From NCBI RefSeq assembly GCF_003855395.1, contig NZ_CP034015.1, forward strand, positions 3,916,001 through 3,980,000: DNA of 64,000 bases, written 5' to 3'. This document shows positions 28,360-37,963 of the stretch, in pieces. The first letter of the stretch is position 1, and the number at the start of each line of letters is the position of its first letter. This stretch comes from Shewanella livingstonensis (GTDB taxonomy: Bacteria; Pseudomonadota; Gammaproteobacteria; Enterobacterales; Shewanellaceae). The position numbers were made by a program, and so were the translations under genes. Below the pieces are notes generated by a model. The model searched no databases. It had not been told where the DNA came from and saw only the letters and a list, made by a program, of their open reading frames with translations.

Positions 28360-29379
28360 ATGACGCAGTTCGAAGGTTCACACATCCTTTCAGTAAGCCA
28401 GTTAGATCTGGATTCGATTAACACTATTTTTAACGTCGCTAACAAAATGACCCCTTATGCTTTGCGTGAAAAACGTACCAAAGTATTAGAAGGTGCCATT
28501 TTAGGCAATCTGTTTTTTGAACCCAGCACCCGAACTCGTGTCAGCTTTGGTTGTGCCTTTAATTTACTTGGCGGACATGTTCGAGAAACCACTGGAATGG
28601 CATCATCGTCATTATCTAAAGGCGAGTCGCTTTACGATACCGCTCGTGTGCTATCAACCTATTCTGATGTGATTGCCATGCGTCACCCAGATGCCTACTC
28701 AGTAAAGGAATTTGCCGAAGGTAGCCGCGTACCGGTTATTAATGGTGGCGATGGTCCAAATGAACACCCTACTCAAGCTTTACTTGATTTATTTACCATC
28801 AAGAAAGAATTAAGCCATTCAGGTATGGGTATCGACGGTATGCATATCGCCATGGTAGGCGATTTAAAATATGGTCGTACAGTGCATTCACTTTCTCGCT
28901 TACTTTGCATGCATAAAGACATTAAGTTCACATTGATATCACCTAGTGAGCTGGCAATGCCTGACTATGTGATCGCCGACATTGAAAATGCTGGCCATAA
29001 GATCACAATAACCGAGCAACTTGAAGGCAATTTACATAACGCAGATATTTTATATCTTACCCGTATTCAAGAAGAGCGCTTTCCGTCACAGGAAGAAGCC
29101 AATAAATACCGTGGTAAGTTCCGATTAAATCACAATATTTATACGCAGCATTGCAAATCAAATACGGTGATTATGCATCCATTACCTCGTGATTCACGCG
29201 CACAAGCAAATGAACTCGACAATGATTTAAACAGCCATCCAAGTTTGGCTATTTTTAGACAAGCCGATAATGGCTTACTTATACGTATGGCACTCTTTGC
29301 ATTAACACTTGGGGTTGAAGATCAGCTCGAAAAGTATGAGTGCCCAGTCAACTGGTATTCACGTAAAGCCGATAGATAA
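28360..29379 (+). CDS. pyrB: Aspartate carbamoyltransferase, catalytic subunit
   Basis: A 339-residue cytosolic enzyme that joins carbamoyl phosphate and aspartate, the committed step of pyrimidine synthesis. The carbamoyl-phosphate motif FEPSTRTRVSF, the SSLSKGES loop, HPTQALLDLFT and HPLPRDSR are all present. The ATG at 28360 is chosen (AGG 5 bp upstream) over the TTG at 28345. No pyrI regulatory-subunit gene follows; hemL does. The protein is longer than E. coli PyrB (311), consistent with the form that does not pair with PyrI in several gammaproteobacteria. Confidence 0.93.
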   Translation: MTQFEGSHILSVSQLDLDSINTIFNVANKMTPYALREKRTKVLEGAILGNLFFEPSTRTRVSFGCAFNLLGGHVRETTGMASSSLSKGESLYDTARVLSTYSDVIAMRHPDAYSVKEFAEGSRVPVINGGDGPNEHPTQALLDLFTIKKELSHSGMGIDGMHIAMVGDLKYGRTVHSLSRLLCMHKDIKFTLISPSELAMPDYVIADIENAGHKITITEQLEGNLHNADILYLTRIQEERFPSQEEANKYRGKFRLNHNIYTQHCKSNTVIMHPLPRDSRAQANELDNDLNSHPSLAIFRQADNGLLIRMALFALTLGVEDQLEKYECPVNWYSRKADR

Positions 29380-29405
29380 TTGGCACATAATATTAAGGAT
29401 TAAAC

Positions 29406-30692
29406 ATGACCCGTTCCGAAGTTTTATTTGAACAGGCTAAAAAAACCATTCCTGGTGGCGTTAACTCACCTGTACGTGCTTTTAATGGTGTGGGTGGTTC
29501 ACCTTTGTTCATTGAAAAAGCTGATGGTGCTTATATTTTTGATGCCGATGGTAAAAAGTACATCGACTATGTAGGTTCATGGGGACCAATGATTTTAGGC
29601 CATAACCATCCTAAAATTCGCCAAGCGGTATTAAATGCTGTTGAGAATGGCTTGTCATTTGGCGCGCCGACTGAACTTGAAGTGCAAATGGCTGAAAAAG
29701 TCATTTCAATGGTGCCATCAATAGAACAAGTTCGTATGGTGAGCTCAGGCACTGAAGCCACCATGAGCGCCATTCGTTTAGCTCGTGGTTTTACTAACCG
29801 TGACAATATTTTAAAATTTGAAGGTTGCTACCATGGCCATGCCGATTGTTTATTAGTAAAAGCAGGTTCTGGTGCATTAACGTTAGGGCAACCAAGCTCT
29901 CCAGGTATCCCTGAAGATTTTGCTAAGCATACCTTAACCGCAACCTATAACGACCTTGATTCTGTCCGCGCTATATTTAAACAGAACCCAGAAAGTATCG
30001 CTTGTATCATCCTTGAACCTGTTGCAGGCAACATGAACTGTATTCCGCCAGTTGAAGGTTTCTTACAAGGCTTGCGTACTATTTGTGATGAGTTTGGCGC
30101 ATTATTAATAATTGATGAAGTGATGACAGGTTTCCGTGTATCAATGAGCGGCGCACAAGGTCACTACGGCGTAACACCAGACTTAACCACACTAGGTAAA
30201 GTGATTGGCGGCGGCATGCCTGTAGGCGCATTTGGTGGCCGTAAAGATATTATGCAGTTTATTGCTCCTACGGGTCCGGTGTATCAAGCGGGTACCTTGT
30301 CTGGTAACCCAATAGCAATGTCAGCTGGCTTAGCCCAAATGGATGCATTGTGTGAACCCGGTTTATACGAAGCGCTTGCTGATAAAACTAAACGGGTTGC
30401 TGAAGGTTTTAAAGCGGCAGCAGATAAGCATGGTATTCCGTTAAATATTACTTATGTCGGCGGCATGTTTGGTTTCTTCTTTACTGAAGATAACACCCCA
30501 ATGACCTCGTTTGCCCAAGTGACAAAATGCAACATGGAGCACTTCCGTCATTTCTATCATGCCATGTTAGATGAAGGCATCTATTTGGCACCAAGTGCTT
30601 ATGAAGCTGGCTTCATGTCAATGGCTCATGGCGATGCTGAAATTGAATATACTTTAGCGGCTGTTGATCGCATTTTTGCAGCTATGAAATAA
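29406..30692 (+). CDS. hemL: Glutamate-1-semialdehyde 2,1-aminomutase
   Basis: A 428-residue PLP-dependent enzyme that makes 5-aminolevulinate, the precursor of haem and other tetrapyrroles. Marks of the family: [11 protein letters not shown] at the start, the [11 protein letters not shown] cofactor loop, [11 protein letters not shown], and the PLP lysine in [12 protein letters not shown]. The start has AAGGA 6 bp upstream. It ends before a strong terminator. It is 26 bp after pyrB and may share its transcript. Confidence 0.95.
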   Translation: MTRSEVLFEQAKKTIPGGVNSPVRAFNGVGGSPLFIEKADGAYIFDADGKKYIDYVGSWGPMILGHNHPKIRQAVLNAVENGLSFGAPTELEVQMAEKVISMVPSIEQVRMVSSGTEATMSAIRLARGFTNRDNILKFEGCYHGHADCLLVKAGSGALTLGQPSSPGIPEDFAKHTLTATYNDLDSVRAIFKQNPESIACIILEPVAGNMNCIPPVEGFLQGLRTICDEFGALLIIDEVMTGFRVSMSGAQGHYGVTPDLTTLGKVIGGGMPVGAFGGRKDIMQFIAPTGPVYQAGTLSGNPIAMSAGLAQMDALCEPGLYEALADKTKRVAEGFKAAADKHGIPLNITYVGGMFGFFFTEDNTPMTSFAQVTKCNMEHFRHFYHAMLDEGIYLAPSAYEAGFMSMAHGDAEIEYTLAAVDRIFAAMK

Positions 30693-31014
30693 ATTAACCT
30701 CATCGCTTAAGCCTATTTTAGGTTAAGCAAACGGTTGATAACAGAAATAGGATAAACAACTACGTTGTTTATCCTATTTTTATTTGTGTTAACAAATTGC
30801 TATTTCCTTTCACTATAATCATTTTTTATTCACTACTTTGGTCGATTATTGACAAAATAACTGTGATCTCAGTTGCGAAATCCGCTGTTGTGTGATGTGA
30901 TCGCCCCGCCAAACGGAAAGCTTAATTTAACCTTAAAAACGGGTCTAAATTAGGTTAGCAAAAATTCATGGTAATGATGTTAATTACCTACAACACAAAG
31001 TTGGAATTGCAGTC
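30693..31014. other. Intergenic region between hemL and nhaD
   Basis: About 320 bp holding the hemL terminator and the nhaD promoter region. Beyond the terminator I see no operator or RNA gene that can be supported. Confidence 0.5.
30745..30783 (+). terminator. Terminator of hemL
   Basis: A perfect 16 bp stem (AAATAGGATAAACAAC and complement), a 3 base loop, then a T-rich tail. Confidence 0.85.
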
Positions 31015-32262
31015 ATGCTACATACCTTTCTTATCTCACTTGCGGTGCTTGCGCTGTTAAGTATCGTGCTCGAAGAAGTTACCCATATTAATAAAGCAAA
31101 AACCACTCTGTTCCTTGGCTGTGTAGCTTGGATCACCTTGTTTATTGCTTCTGGCAGCCCAGAAAAAAGTAAACTCGTGGGTGAAAACCTTAATGAAAAC
31201 TTATTAGAAATTGCCACATTATGGTTATTTTTAATGTCAACTATGACCTTTGTTGCTTACCTTAATGCTAAAGGTATGATTCAGGTACTGGTACAAAAGA
31301 TCTTTCCGCAGCAAGTATCTGTGCGCATGTTGATGATACAGGTAGGAATGTTCTCACTAGTATTGTCGACTTTTTGTGACAACGTAACGGCCACATTGGT
31401 ATCGTTAGGGTTACTAACAACGTTTAATTTAGATAAGCAAATGCGTCGCCGTATGGCGGTGTTAATTATCTTTGCCGTGAACTCTGGTGGGGTAGCATTA
31501 ATCACGGGCGATGTGACTACCTTGATGATTTTCCTGGCCGGTAAAGTGCATATTTCGGAATTATTAATCCTGTTTATTCCCGCAAGCGTTAGCGTGATGA
31601 TCTTGGCAATATTGTTTTCACTCAAAGCTGAAGGGCATGTCAGCACCACTCCGATTGAGCAAAATTACAATACGGTTGATATTGTTATCGGGGTGATTTT
31701 CTTCACTACCATCGTATTAACCATGGTACTTAACGTACTATTTGGTATTCCACCAGTATTGACCTTTTTATTCGGCTTATCAGTCATGTTCTTAGTTGGC
31801 ACTACCCATAAGAGTAAAAAAGAAGAACTGCAAGTATTAGAATATATTCGCCAAGTTGAATTCGATACTCTATTGTTCTTCTTAGGTATTTTACTGCTTG
31901 TCGGTATGCTAAAAGAGATTGGCACACTTAATTTACTTACCGAAGTCTATGGTATGTATAACCCTAGCATTTCTAACTTCTTCACCGGTGTGGGTTCTGC
32001 ACTGTTAGATAACGTGCCATTAACGGCGGCATTATTAAAAGCAGATCCTGTGCTAACAACGGCACAGTGGTTAGGACTGACTTACTCTGTGGGTGTGGGT
32101 GGATCATTATTAATCATCGGTTCAGCATCAGGCATTATTGCCATGAGTAAAGTTGAAGAGCTAACATTTGTAAGCTACTTAAAATACGTACCGGCATTAC
32201 TATTATGCTACTGCATCGGTTATGGATTAACCTTGTTTTTAGCCAATAACATTCATGCCTAG
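31015..32262 (+). CDS. nhaD: Na+/H+ antiporter NhaD
   Basis: A 415-residue inner-membrane antiporter expelling sodium in exchange for protons, expected in a marine organism. About twelve hydrophobic helices are visible. Typical segments include STFCDNVTATLVSLGLL, NSGGVALITGDVTTLMI and the second-half counterpart SALLDNVPLTAALL, whose acidic residues (D in CDNVTAT and LDNVPL) match the ion-binding positions of NhaD/ArsB-type transporters. It is a single gene with its own leader and a hairpin downstream. Confidence 0.88.
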   Translation: MLHTFLISLAVLALLSIVLEEVTHINKAKTTLFLGCVAWITLFIASGSPEKSKLVGENLNENLLEIATLWLFLMSTMTFVAYLNAKGMIQVLVQKIFPQQVSVRMLMIQVGMFSLVLSTFCDNVTATLVSLGLLTTFNLDKQMRRRMAVLIIFAVNSGGVALITGDVTTLMIFLAGKVHISELLILFIPASVSVMILAILFSLKAEGHVSTTPIEQNYNTVDIVIGVIFFTTIVLTMVLNVLFGIPPVLTFLFGLSVMFLVGTTHKSKKEELQVLEYIRQVEFDTLLFFLGILLLVGMLKEIGTLNLLTEVYGMYNPSISNFFTGVGSALLDNVPLTAALLKADPVLTTAQWLGLTYSVGVGGSLLIIGSASGIIAMSKVEELTFVSYLKYVPALLLCYCIGYGLTLFLANNIHA

Positions 32263-32282
32263 CATTAACGATTAATTCGACC

Positions 32283-32320
32283 AATAACACTAAGGCGCTA
32301 TAAGCGCCTTAGTGTTATTT
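32283..32320. terminator. Terminator-like hairpin after nhaD
   Basis: A 17 bp perfect stem (AATAACACTAAGGCGCT and complement) with a 3 base loop. The T-tract is short (TTATTTA), but the stem is strong and lies 20 bp after the nhaD stop. Confidence 0.65.
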
Positions 32321-32440
32321 ATCCATTGAGATTAACGGATTAGAATAGCGGTGTTGATATCTATTAAGGTGTATATTTTGACTTTGATACCAATATATCG
32401 GTAACAAATACAGATCTTGATATAACGAATCAAGTCACGC

Positions 32441-33559
32441 CTATATAGCCGGTACTCTAAATTGCTCGCCGTTAATTTCTAATACGATATCCCTAGGCCT
32501 TATTTCAATAATTGTAAGCTTATTCTTAATCATGCCACCTTGCTGCAATTCAACACCATCGACATTGAGCCAGCGATTGTTTGGTTCAGATGAATACACA
32601 TGAGCATTAATATTAAACTCAGGCACTTGTAACTGAATACTGGCAGGTAAATCACCATATTTGGGGATTTGTTGATTTGAAGGTCGTGGAATCGGATCGA
32701 GCTTTTCCTGCGTCACTTGCTGATTAGCAGACTGTTCATATTCAACATCTTTTAGCGCTGTTTCAAAGGCGGCTAACAAGTTATTACGTTCATCAATTGA
32801 TGGTGCTTTTACCGAAGCAAAATCAACTTCCTGTGCTGCTGCATTCACCTGTAAACGTAATGCTTCAAGTTCAGCTTGACCACGACGATTTGAATTGGCA
32901 CCTAATATAATCGGCTGAATATTATTGGTCCGATTAGAAGAAGCACTACTGCCTGACACTTCATAAGGTTGATCACGAGTTTGCAAGGATAAATCCACAA
33001 AAGCATCACTATTATGCTGTTGCACGTCATCAATAGCAACAATACCTGAATTGGATTGATAACGAGATTCAAATTGCGCATCCACTGAGTTATCAAGATG
33101 ACTCGACGCAGTAATGTAAGATTGATTGATGTTTTGATTAAAAGGTTGAGCAATCGGCAATGCCACTTTACCGGCTAATCGAACGTCATCATTAGCCTGC
33201 GCAACAGCACTCAACTCAACACGTTGCGGGTTCTTGTAACGATTACTCACGACGACTTCTTTCACTGTCGAATTTGAAGGGTATCGCACGTCCACGGAGC
33301 TCGCTACTTGTGGCTCCGCAATAAACCCAGCTTGTGACGCAACCGTTTCAACAGTTGATGACGGAGCTTGTAGCAATAAACTCATGCTCCATGCTGCACC
33401 CACGCCCAGAGCTATCGATAGCGCAAGCAAGGTTATTTTTCGGGTATTAGCAGATATTTTAGGCTGCGAAGAATAATGGGCTCTAGGAGTTAAAATAACA
33501 TCAACAACATTTTCTTGTTGTTGCTTTTTGCGGTTAACTGCATCTAATAAAATTGACAT
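32441..33559 (-). CDS. gspB: Type II secretion assembly protein GspB (ExeB-like)
   Basis: A 372-residue inner-membrane protein that, with GspA, helps insert the secretin ring of the type II secretion system through the wall. It has a short cytoplasmic start (MSILLDAVNRKKQQQ, typical of GspB), one membrane helix at about 43-66, a long low-complexity periplasmic linker rich in Q, N and S, and a C-terminal GspB domain (PKYGDLP, then WLNVDGVELQQGG and LEINGEQFRVP). Its start shares a base with the gspA stop (TAATG). Confidence 0.88.
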   Translation of the reverse strand: MSILLDAVNRKKQQQENVVDVILTPRAHYSSQPKISANTRKITLLALSIALGVGAAWSMSLLLQAPSSTVETVASQAGFIAEPQVASSVDVRYPSNSTVKEVVVSNRYKNPQRVELSAVAQANDDVRLAGKVALPIAQPFNQNINQSYITASSHLDNSVDAQFESRYQSNSGIVAIDDVQQHNSDAFVDLSLQTRDQPYEVSGSSASSNRTNNIQPIILGANSNRRGQAELEALRLQVNAAAQEVDFASVKAPSIDERNNLLAAFETALKDVEYEQSANQQVTQEKLDPIPRPSNQQIPKYGDLPASIQLQVPEFNINAHVYSSEPNNRWLNVDGVELQQGGMIKNKLTIIEIRPRDIVLEINGEQFRVPAI

Positions 33560-35232
33560 TAACTGCGCTCCAAAGAAGCGCTCAAACGTGGGCCTTGCTG
33601 GCTCAAATATAAATTAAGCTGTACTAAGGTTTGATTACCCGCAATACCATCGGGTTTTAAACCATGTTGACGTTGAAAATTCATTAATTGTTGTTCTAGC
33701 TCACTATCAAATTGCGTCAGTAATCGAGCGCGGCGTTTATTAACTTGCGCTAAGCTATTTTCAAGCCATTGCACTTGCGCCAGACTCGATGACACGCCAA
33801 TTTCACGTGGCAATATACTGTCTGGTTGCCACAGGATTTCAAAGGTACCGCTAAAGTGACGATCGAACCAATCTTTATTAACCCAGAATTGTTGTTCGCC
33901 CAGTTGCAATAAAATTTGCTCCACTTGACGTTCAACAATGACGCCATAGAACACATTCGCTTGTGCATCTTGAAGATACACCACGGCAGGGTAATTAAGC
34001 CGCATAATACTATGCCAATTACCTTGCTGTTGGTAACAGGCTAAATCTTGTTGCTGCGCAGCCTGACAGGCAGATAAGCCAATAATGGGTTGCTTACTCC
34101 ATAAACCAAATAAGCCAGCAAAAGCATTATCAATACTGCTGCTTTGTGCCATGGCTTGACGCAGAATTTGTTGCTGTGCATTAACTACTGGTGTAGAGGT
34201 TTGTATTTGTGGAGCCTGAGCAGTAATAGATTGATTAGCAGCACTGGCAATGGCCGCTAACGCTGGCGTATTTATAGACGGTTCAGATTGGTTCGCTGGC
34301 AACTCCGTGTGAGCGTTAAGTTTATCGTCAATCGCCGAACGATTAAACAGATAGAATGACAAACCAAATGCCAATACTAGTGCTGTTGCAGCAATGAATG
34401 GCCAGCGTTTGTCGTTAGGTGCATCAATATCACCTAACACTTCAACCGCAGCCTGATTTACCATTTTATGATCTATCGGTACTTTAGCTTGGCCATAACC
34501 TGCCATTAATGCACGTTCACATAATAAGTTAGTTAAACGTGGAATACCGCCAGAATGCTTGTGCAAAGCAGTTATCGCTTTACGCGTAAATAAGGGTTCA
34601 TGCCGACCCGCTACTTGTAATCGGTGCAAAACGTATAGGCCAATCTCATCTTTATTGAGTGGCAATAAATGATAACGCGCGGTAATCCGTTGTGCTAACT
34701 GGCGTAAATCTTGGCGTTTTAGCAATTGTTGTAACTCTGGCTGACCAATCAAAATAACCTGTAACAGCTTTTTGGTATTGGTTTCTAGATTGGTCAACAA
34801 ACGAAGCTGCTCTAATACCTCTGAGCGCAAATGCTGTGCCTCATCAATAATTAGTACGGTATTACGACCATTTTTGTGATTAGTTAACAGATACATGCTG
34901 ATTAAATCAGTTAGCTGCTTTAACGTCGGATTATCACCATACTTAATTTCAAGCTCATCACACAAGGTAGCTAAGAGTTCCAGCTCAGTTAATGATGGAT
35001 TAAGAATAAATGCCGTGTCGGTGTTGTCGGGTATTTGTTGTAATAAACAACGTGAAACGGTGGTTTTTCCAGTACCGACTTCACCTGTTAACAATACAAA
35101 CCCACCGGTTTCACCTAACCCGTAAGTTAAGTGTGCTAAGGCCTCGCGATGACGATCGCTTAAGAACATATAATGAGGGTTAGGCGCGATAGAGAATGGA
35201 TTATCGTTTAATCCATAGAAGGCTTTATACAT
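33559..35232 (-). CDS. gspA: Type II secretion ATPase GspA (ExeA-like)
   Basis: A 557-residue partner of GspB. An N-terminal AAA ATPase domain carries Walker A GEVGTGKT at 50-57 and a Walker B VLIIDEAQ. A membrane helix lies near residues 280-300. The periplasmic half ends in a peptidoglycan-binding domain (FQRQHGLKPDGIAGNQT), so the protein links ATP hydrolysis in the cytosol to the cell wall. The frame is open from 35295; the ATG at 35232 is preferred because the family start MYKAFYGLNDNPF begins there and AAGGA lies upstream. The main gsp operon is not in this window. Confidence 0.9.
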   Translation of the reverse strand: MYKAFYGLNDNPFSIAPNPHYMFLSDRHREALAHLTYGLGETGGFVLLTGEVGTGKTTVSRCLLQQIPDNTDTAFILNPSLTELELLATLCDELEIKYGDNPTLKQLTDLISMYLLTNHKNGRNTVLIIDEAQHLRSEVLEQLRLLTNLETNTKKLLQVILIGQPELQQLLKRQDLRQLAQRITARYHLLPLNKDEIGLYVLHRLQVAGRHEPLFTRKAITALHKHSGGIPRLTNLLCERALMAGYGQAKVPIDHKMVNQAAVEVLGDIDAPNDKRWPFIAATALVLAFGLSFYLFNRSAIDDKLNAHTELPANQSEPSINTPALAAIASAANQSITAQAPQIQTSTPVVNAQQQILRQAMAQSSSIDNAFAGLFGLWSKQPIIGLSACQAAQQQDLACYQQQGNWHSIMRLNYPAVVYLQDAQANVFYGVIVERQVEQILLQLGEQQFWVNKDWFDRHFSGTFEILWQPDSILPREIGVSSSLAQVQWLENSLAQVNKRRARLLTQFDSELEQQLMNFQRQHGLKPDGIAGNQTLVQLNLYLSQQGPRLSASLERS

Positions 35233-35362
35233 TCGACCAAAAATCCTTATTTGAAACTGACGGCTCACGTTAATGCTTGTACAACATCTTGTCAAAAGTT
35301 AGCCGTAAAAATCTAACTCTGATAAGATTTAAGCAACTTATTATTACACGTTGTGGTACGCC

Positions 35363-36598
35363 ATGAAGATTTATTTAGTCGGCGGGGCGGTGCGCGATAC
35401 GCTTCTTAAACAAACTGTTGTCGATAAAGATTATGTAGTAGTTGGCAGTAGCATTGAAGAAATGTTAGCTCAAGGCTATCAGCAAGTCGGTAAAGACTTT
35501 CCGGTTTTCTTACATCCAAAAACTCAACAAGAATATGCATTGGCTAGAACAGAACGGAAAACCGGTAAGGGTTACCAAGGTTTTAGCTGCGATGCCAATA
35601 AAGATGTTAGCCTTGCCGATGACTTACTGCGCCGTGATTTAACCATTAATGCCATTGCACAAGAGAGTGATGGTACCCTCCATGACCCCTACCATGGCAT
35701 TGATGATATTCACGCCAAAGTACTGCGCCATGTGTCCGATGCCTTTATAGAAGATCCCTTAAGAGTATTGCGCGTGGCTCGTTTTGCAGCCCGATTCCAT
35801 CACTTAGGTTTTACCATTGCAGCAGAAACCTTACAGTTAATGACTGACATAGCTAATAGTGGCGAACTCGATCACCTCACTCCAGAGCGAGTATGGCAGG
35901 AATGTGATAAAGCATTAAGCAGCCAAAGTCCGCAAATCTTTTTTGACGTATTAAAGCAATCCCAAGCATTAGCGGTGCTATTTCCAGAAATTGATGCATT
36001 GTTTGGCGTGCCACAACCTGAAAAGTGGCACCCTGAAATAGATACAGGCATTCACACCCTCATGGTTCTCGAGCAAACGAGTCTGTTAAGTGACAATAAA
36101 GCGGTACGTTTTGCCGCGCTGGTTCACGACTTAGGCAAAGCATTAACCCCAAAACAAGATTGGCCAAAACATTATGGTCACGGCCAAAAAGGCTTAAGCG
36201 CTATCAAAGCGCTGTGCCAAAGAATACGGGTGCCAAATGAATACCGTGATTTAGCTTTACTCGTTAGCGACCAACATCAGAATATCCATAACGCCTTTGA
36301 ACTTAGGGCAGAAACCATCGTCAAACTATTTGATAAAGGTGATTTTTGGCGCAAACCACAACGCTTAACAGAGTTATTATTATGTTGCCATGGCGACTTA
36401 AGAGGACGAACTGGATTTGAAAAAGTACCCTATCCACAAGCTGAATATTTACAACATTGCTATCAGTTAGCGAGCAACGTTGATGTGCAATCTATTATTG
36501 CCGCAGGTTACCAGGGATCACAAATTAAGGGCCAACTTCAGCTAAAGCGAACTGAAGTGATTAATAACTATAAAATACAACACATTGAATGTAATTGA
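35363..36598 (+). CDS. cca: CCA-adding tRNA nucleotidyltransferase with HD domain
   Basis: A 411-residue enzyme that builds or repairs the CCA end of tRNAs. The catalytic N-terminal domain has GGAVRD at 7-12 and the metal-binding DKD at 21-23, followed by [10 protein letters not shown]. The C-terminal half contains an HD phosphohydrolase domain ([10 protein letters not shown]) as in the multifunctional E. coli enzyme. The ATG at 35363 is chosen over GTG 35351 because it matches the family start [12 protein letters not shown]. It is divergent from gspAB. Confidence 0.95.
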   Translation: MKIYLVGGAVRDTLLKQTVVDKDYVVVGSSIEEMLAQGYQQVGKDFPVFLHPKTQQEYALARTERKTGKGYQGFSCDANKDVSLADDLLRRDLTINAIAQESDGTLHDPYHGIDDIHAKVLRHVSDAFIEDPLRVLRVARFAARFHHLGFTIAAETLQLMTDIANSGELDHLTPERVWQECDKALSSQSPQIFFDVLKQSQALAVLFPEIDALFGVPQPEKWHPEIDTGIHTLMVLEQTSLLSDNKAVRFAALVHDLGKALTPKQDWPKHYGHGQKGLSAIKALCQRIRVPNEYRDLALLVSDQHQNIHNAFELRAETIVKLFDKGDFWRKPQRLTELLLCCHGDLRGRTGFEKVPYPQAEYLQHCYQLASNVDVQSIIAAGYQGSQIKGQLQLKRTEVINNYKIQHIECN

Positions 36599-36875
36599 CT
36601 GTATTAGCAATCGCCTAATTAACGTTTTGTTGAAAAAAGCGGAAAAATGCATTTTTTAGCAGTGAATAAGCAATAAATCACTAAAATTTATATAAATTCG
36701 GCAATTAATGATGCTTTTAGCCCAGTAGACTTGCAATTTTCATTTATTTCGCTATTTTAAATAAACATTCTTATATTTGCCTATAGCAAATAAAAAAATC
36801 TGTGACATAATTACGCCGTTGCAAAGGCACATGCCGTTGCACTATTTAACAACCTATATATTAAGGGATTTACCC

Positions 36876-37142
36876 ATGAACAAGAAAGTACTGATGATTG
36901 CTGGTGTTGCGATGACTGCTTTATTAGGTGGTTGTGCTAACACTACTGCTTTAGAAGAAAGCGTAGCAAACCTAGGTAACAAAGTTGATCAACTATCAGC
37001 ACAAGTTGGTTCTTTAAAGTCTGAGCAAAGCAAGCTATCTGCCGATGTTAAAGGCGCTAAAGCTGCTTCTATGGACGCACAAGCTGAAGCTAAACGTGCT
37101 AATGACCGTTTAGACAACATGGCTTCTTCTTACAAAAAGTAA
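36876..37142 (+). CDS. lpp: Lpp-type murein lipoprotein
   Basis: An 88-residue outer-membrane lipoprotein. The signal peptide ends in the lipobox LLGGC with acylated C20. The mature part is a heptad-repeat coiled coil (LEESVANLGNKVDQLSAQV and on) that should trimerise, and the C-terminus ends in YKK, so the last lysine can be joined to peptidoglycan as in E. coli Lpp. The longer frame from 36777 is not used, because AAGGGA precedes this ATG and the signal peptide begins here. A hairpin and then a long tandem repeat follow. Confidence 0.9.
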   Translation: MNKKVLMIAGVAMTALLGGCANTTALEESVANLGNKVDQLSAQVGSLKSEQSKLSADVKGAKAASMDAQAEAKRANDRLDNMASSYKK

Positions 37143-37184
37143 GAACTGTGATTAAAAATTAGCTTATTTAATAGGTTGATTATT

Positions 37185-37237
37185 AGGGCTTGATTGTTGA
37201 TACCACTACGTTAAGTAGTACTTCAACATCAAGCCTT
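37185..37237 (+). terminator. Long hairpin after lpp, probable terminator
   Basis: Arms GGGCTTGAT-GTTGA and TCAACATCAAGCCTT with small bulges, and an inner CACTAC/GTAGT stem, lying 43 bp after the lpp stop. The downstream T-tract is poor (AATTATTTC), so it may also protect the lpp mRNA. Confidence 0.5.
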
Positions 37238-37260
37238 AATTATTTCTGCTCTGTTAGAAA

Positions 37261-37653
37261 GCGGTATCAAGCGGTATCAAGCGGTATCAAGCGGTATCAA
37301 GCGGTATCAAGCGGTATCAAGCGGTATCAAGCGGTATCAAGCGGTATCAAGCGGTATCAAGCGGTATCAAGCGGTATCAAGCGGTATCAAGCGGTATCAA
37401 GCGGTATCAAGCGGTATCAAGCGGTATCAAGCGGTATCAAGCGGTATCAAGCGGTATCAAGCGGTATCAAGCGGTATCAAGCGGTATCAAGCGGTATCAA
37501 GCGGTATCAAGCGGTATCAAGCGGTATCAAGCGGTATCAAGCGGTATCAAGCGGTATCAAGCGGTATCAAGCGGTATCAAGCGGTATCAAGCGGTATCAA
37601 GCGGTATCAAGCGGTATCAAGCGGTATCAAGCGGTATCAAGCGGTATCAAGCG
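37261..37653 (+). repeat. Tandem array of 39 perfect 10 bp units
   Basis: The unit GCGGTATCAA occurs 39 times without a single change (37261-37650), followed by a partial GCG. Because 10 is not a multiple of 3, all three plus-strand frames read the same ten-residue cycle without stops, while the minus strand has stops. The 10 bp period is close to one helical turn. It is preceded by a hairpin and followed by AT-rich DNA. Perfect identity suggests recent expansion or ongoing slippage. It is not a CRISPR array: there are no spacers. Confidence 0.97.
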
Positions 37654-37754
37654 AAAAATCTAAACACCTACAGCTTCTCCACACCAGCTTTTTCGCTATT
37701 AATCTATACATTGCATTTAATCTTTCTAAACAATCTCACAGAAATATTAGCACC

Positions 37755-37950
37755 AGCTCTTATAACATCTAGCAGCGAAGCATCCTAGCTCTTAGGCTCT
37801 AACACTCTCACCACATTATCGCCCTAATCAACTCTCATCGCTTAACACCGCTCGCAACCAATTTTAGCTTGTATATCATCTAGCCGCGAAGCGTCCTAGC
37901 CCTTAGGCTCTAACGCTCTCACCGCATTGTCGTCCTTATCGCTTTCCATC
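37755..37950. repeat. Imperfect 85 bp direct duplication
   Basis: Segment 37755-37839 and segment 37866-37950 align at a constant offset of 111 bp. They share long blocks such as GCTCTAAC and CTCTCACC around scattered substitutions. Neither codes for a protein. It may be the remnant of a duplicated regulatory or repeat element next to the tandem array. Confidence 0.6.
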
Positions 37951-37963
37951 AGCTTTTACATTT

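Larger units (their letters stand above)
37143..37963. other. Gene-free region between lpp and rlmA
   Basis: About 820 bp. It holds the lpp hairpin, the 39-unit tandem repeat and the 85 bp duplication, listed separately. A frame from TTG 37190 across the repeat is open only because the repeat contains no plus-strand stops, and it is not called as a gene. Confidence 0.7.

Noticed and set aside
37261..37653. CRISPR array
   Set aside because: The units are contiguous and identical with no spacers, and no cas genes are nearby.
37190..37663. 157-residue open frame across the 10 bp repeats
   Set aside because: It is open only because the 10 bp unit has no stop in any plus frame. It has a TTG start without a clear ribosome-binding site and no non-repeat domain.
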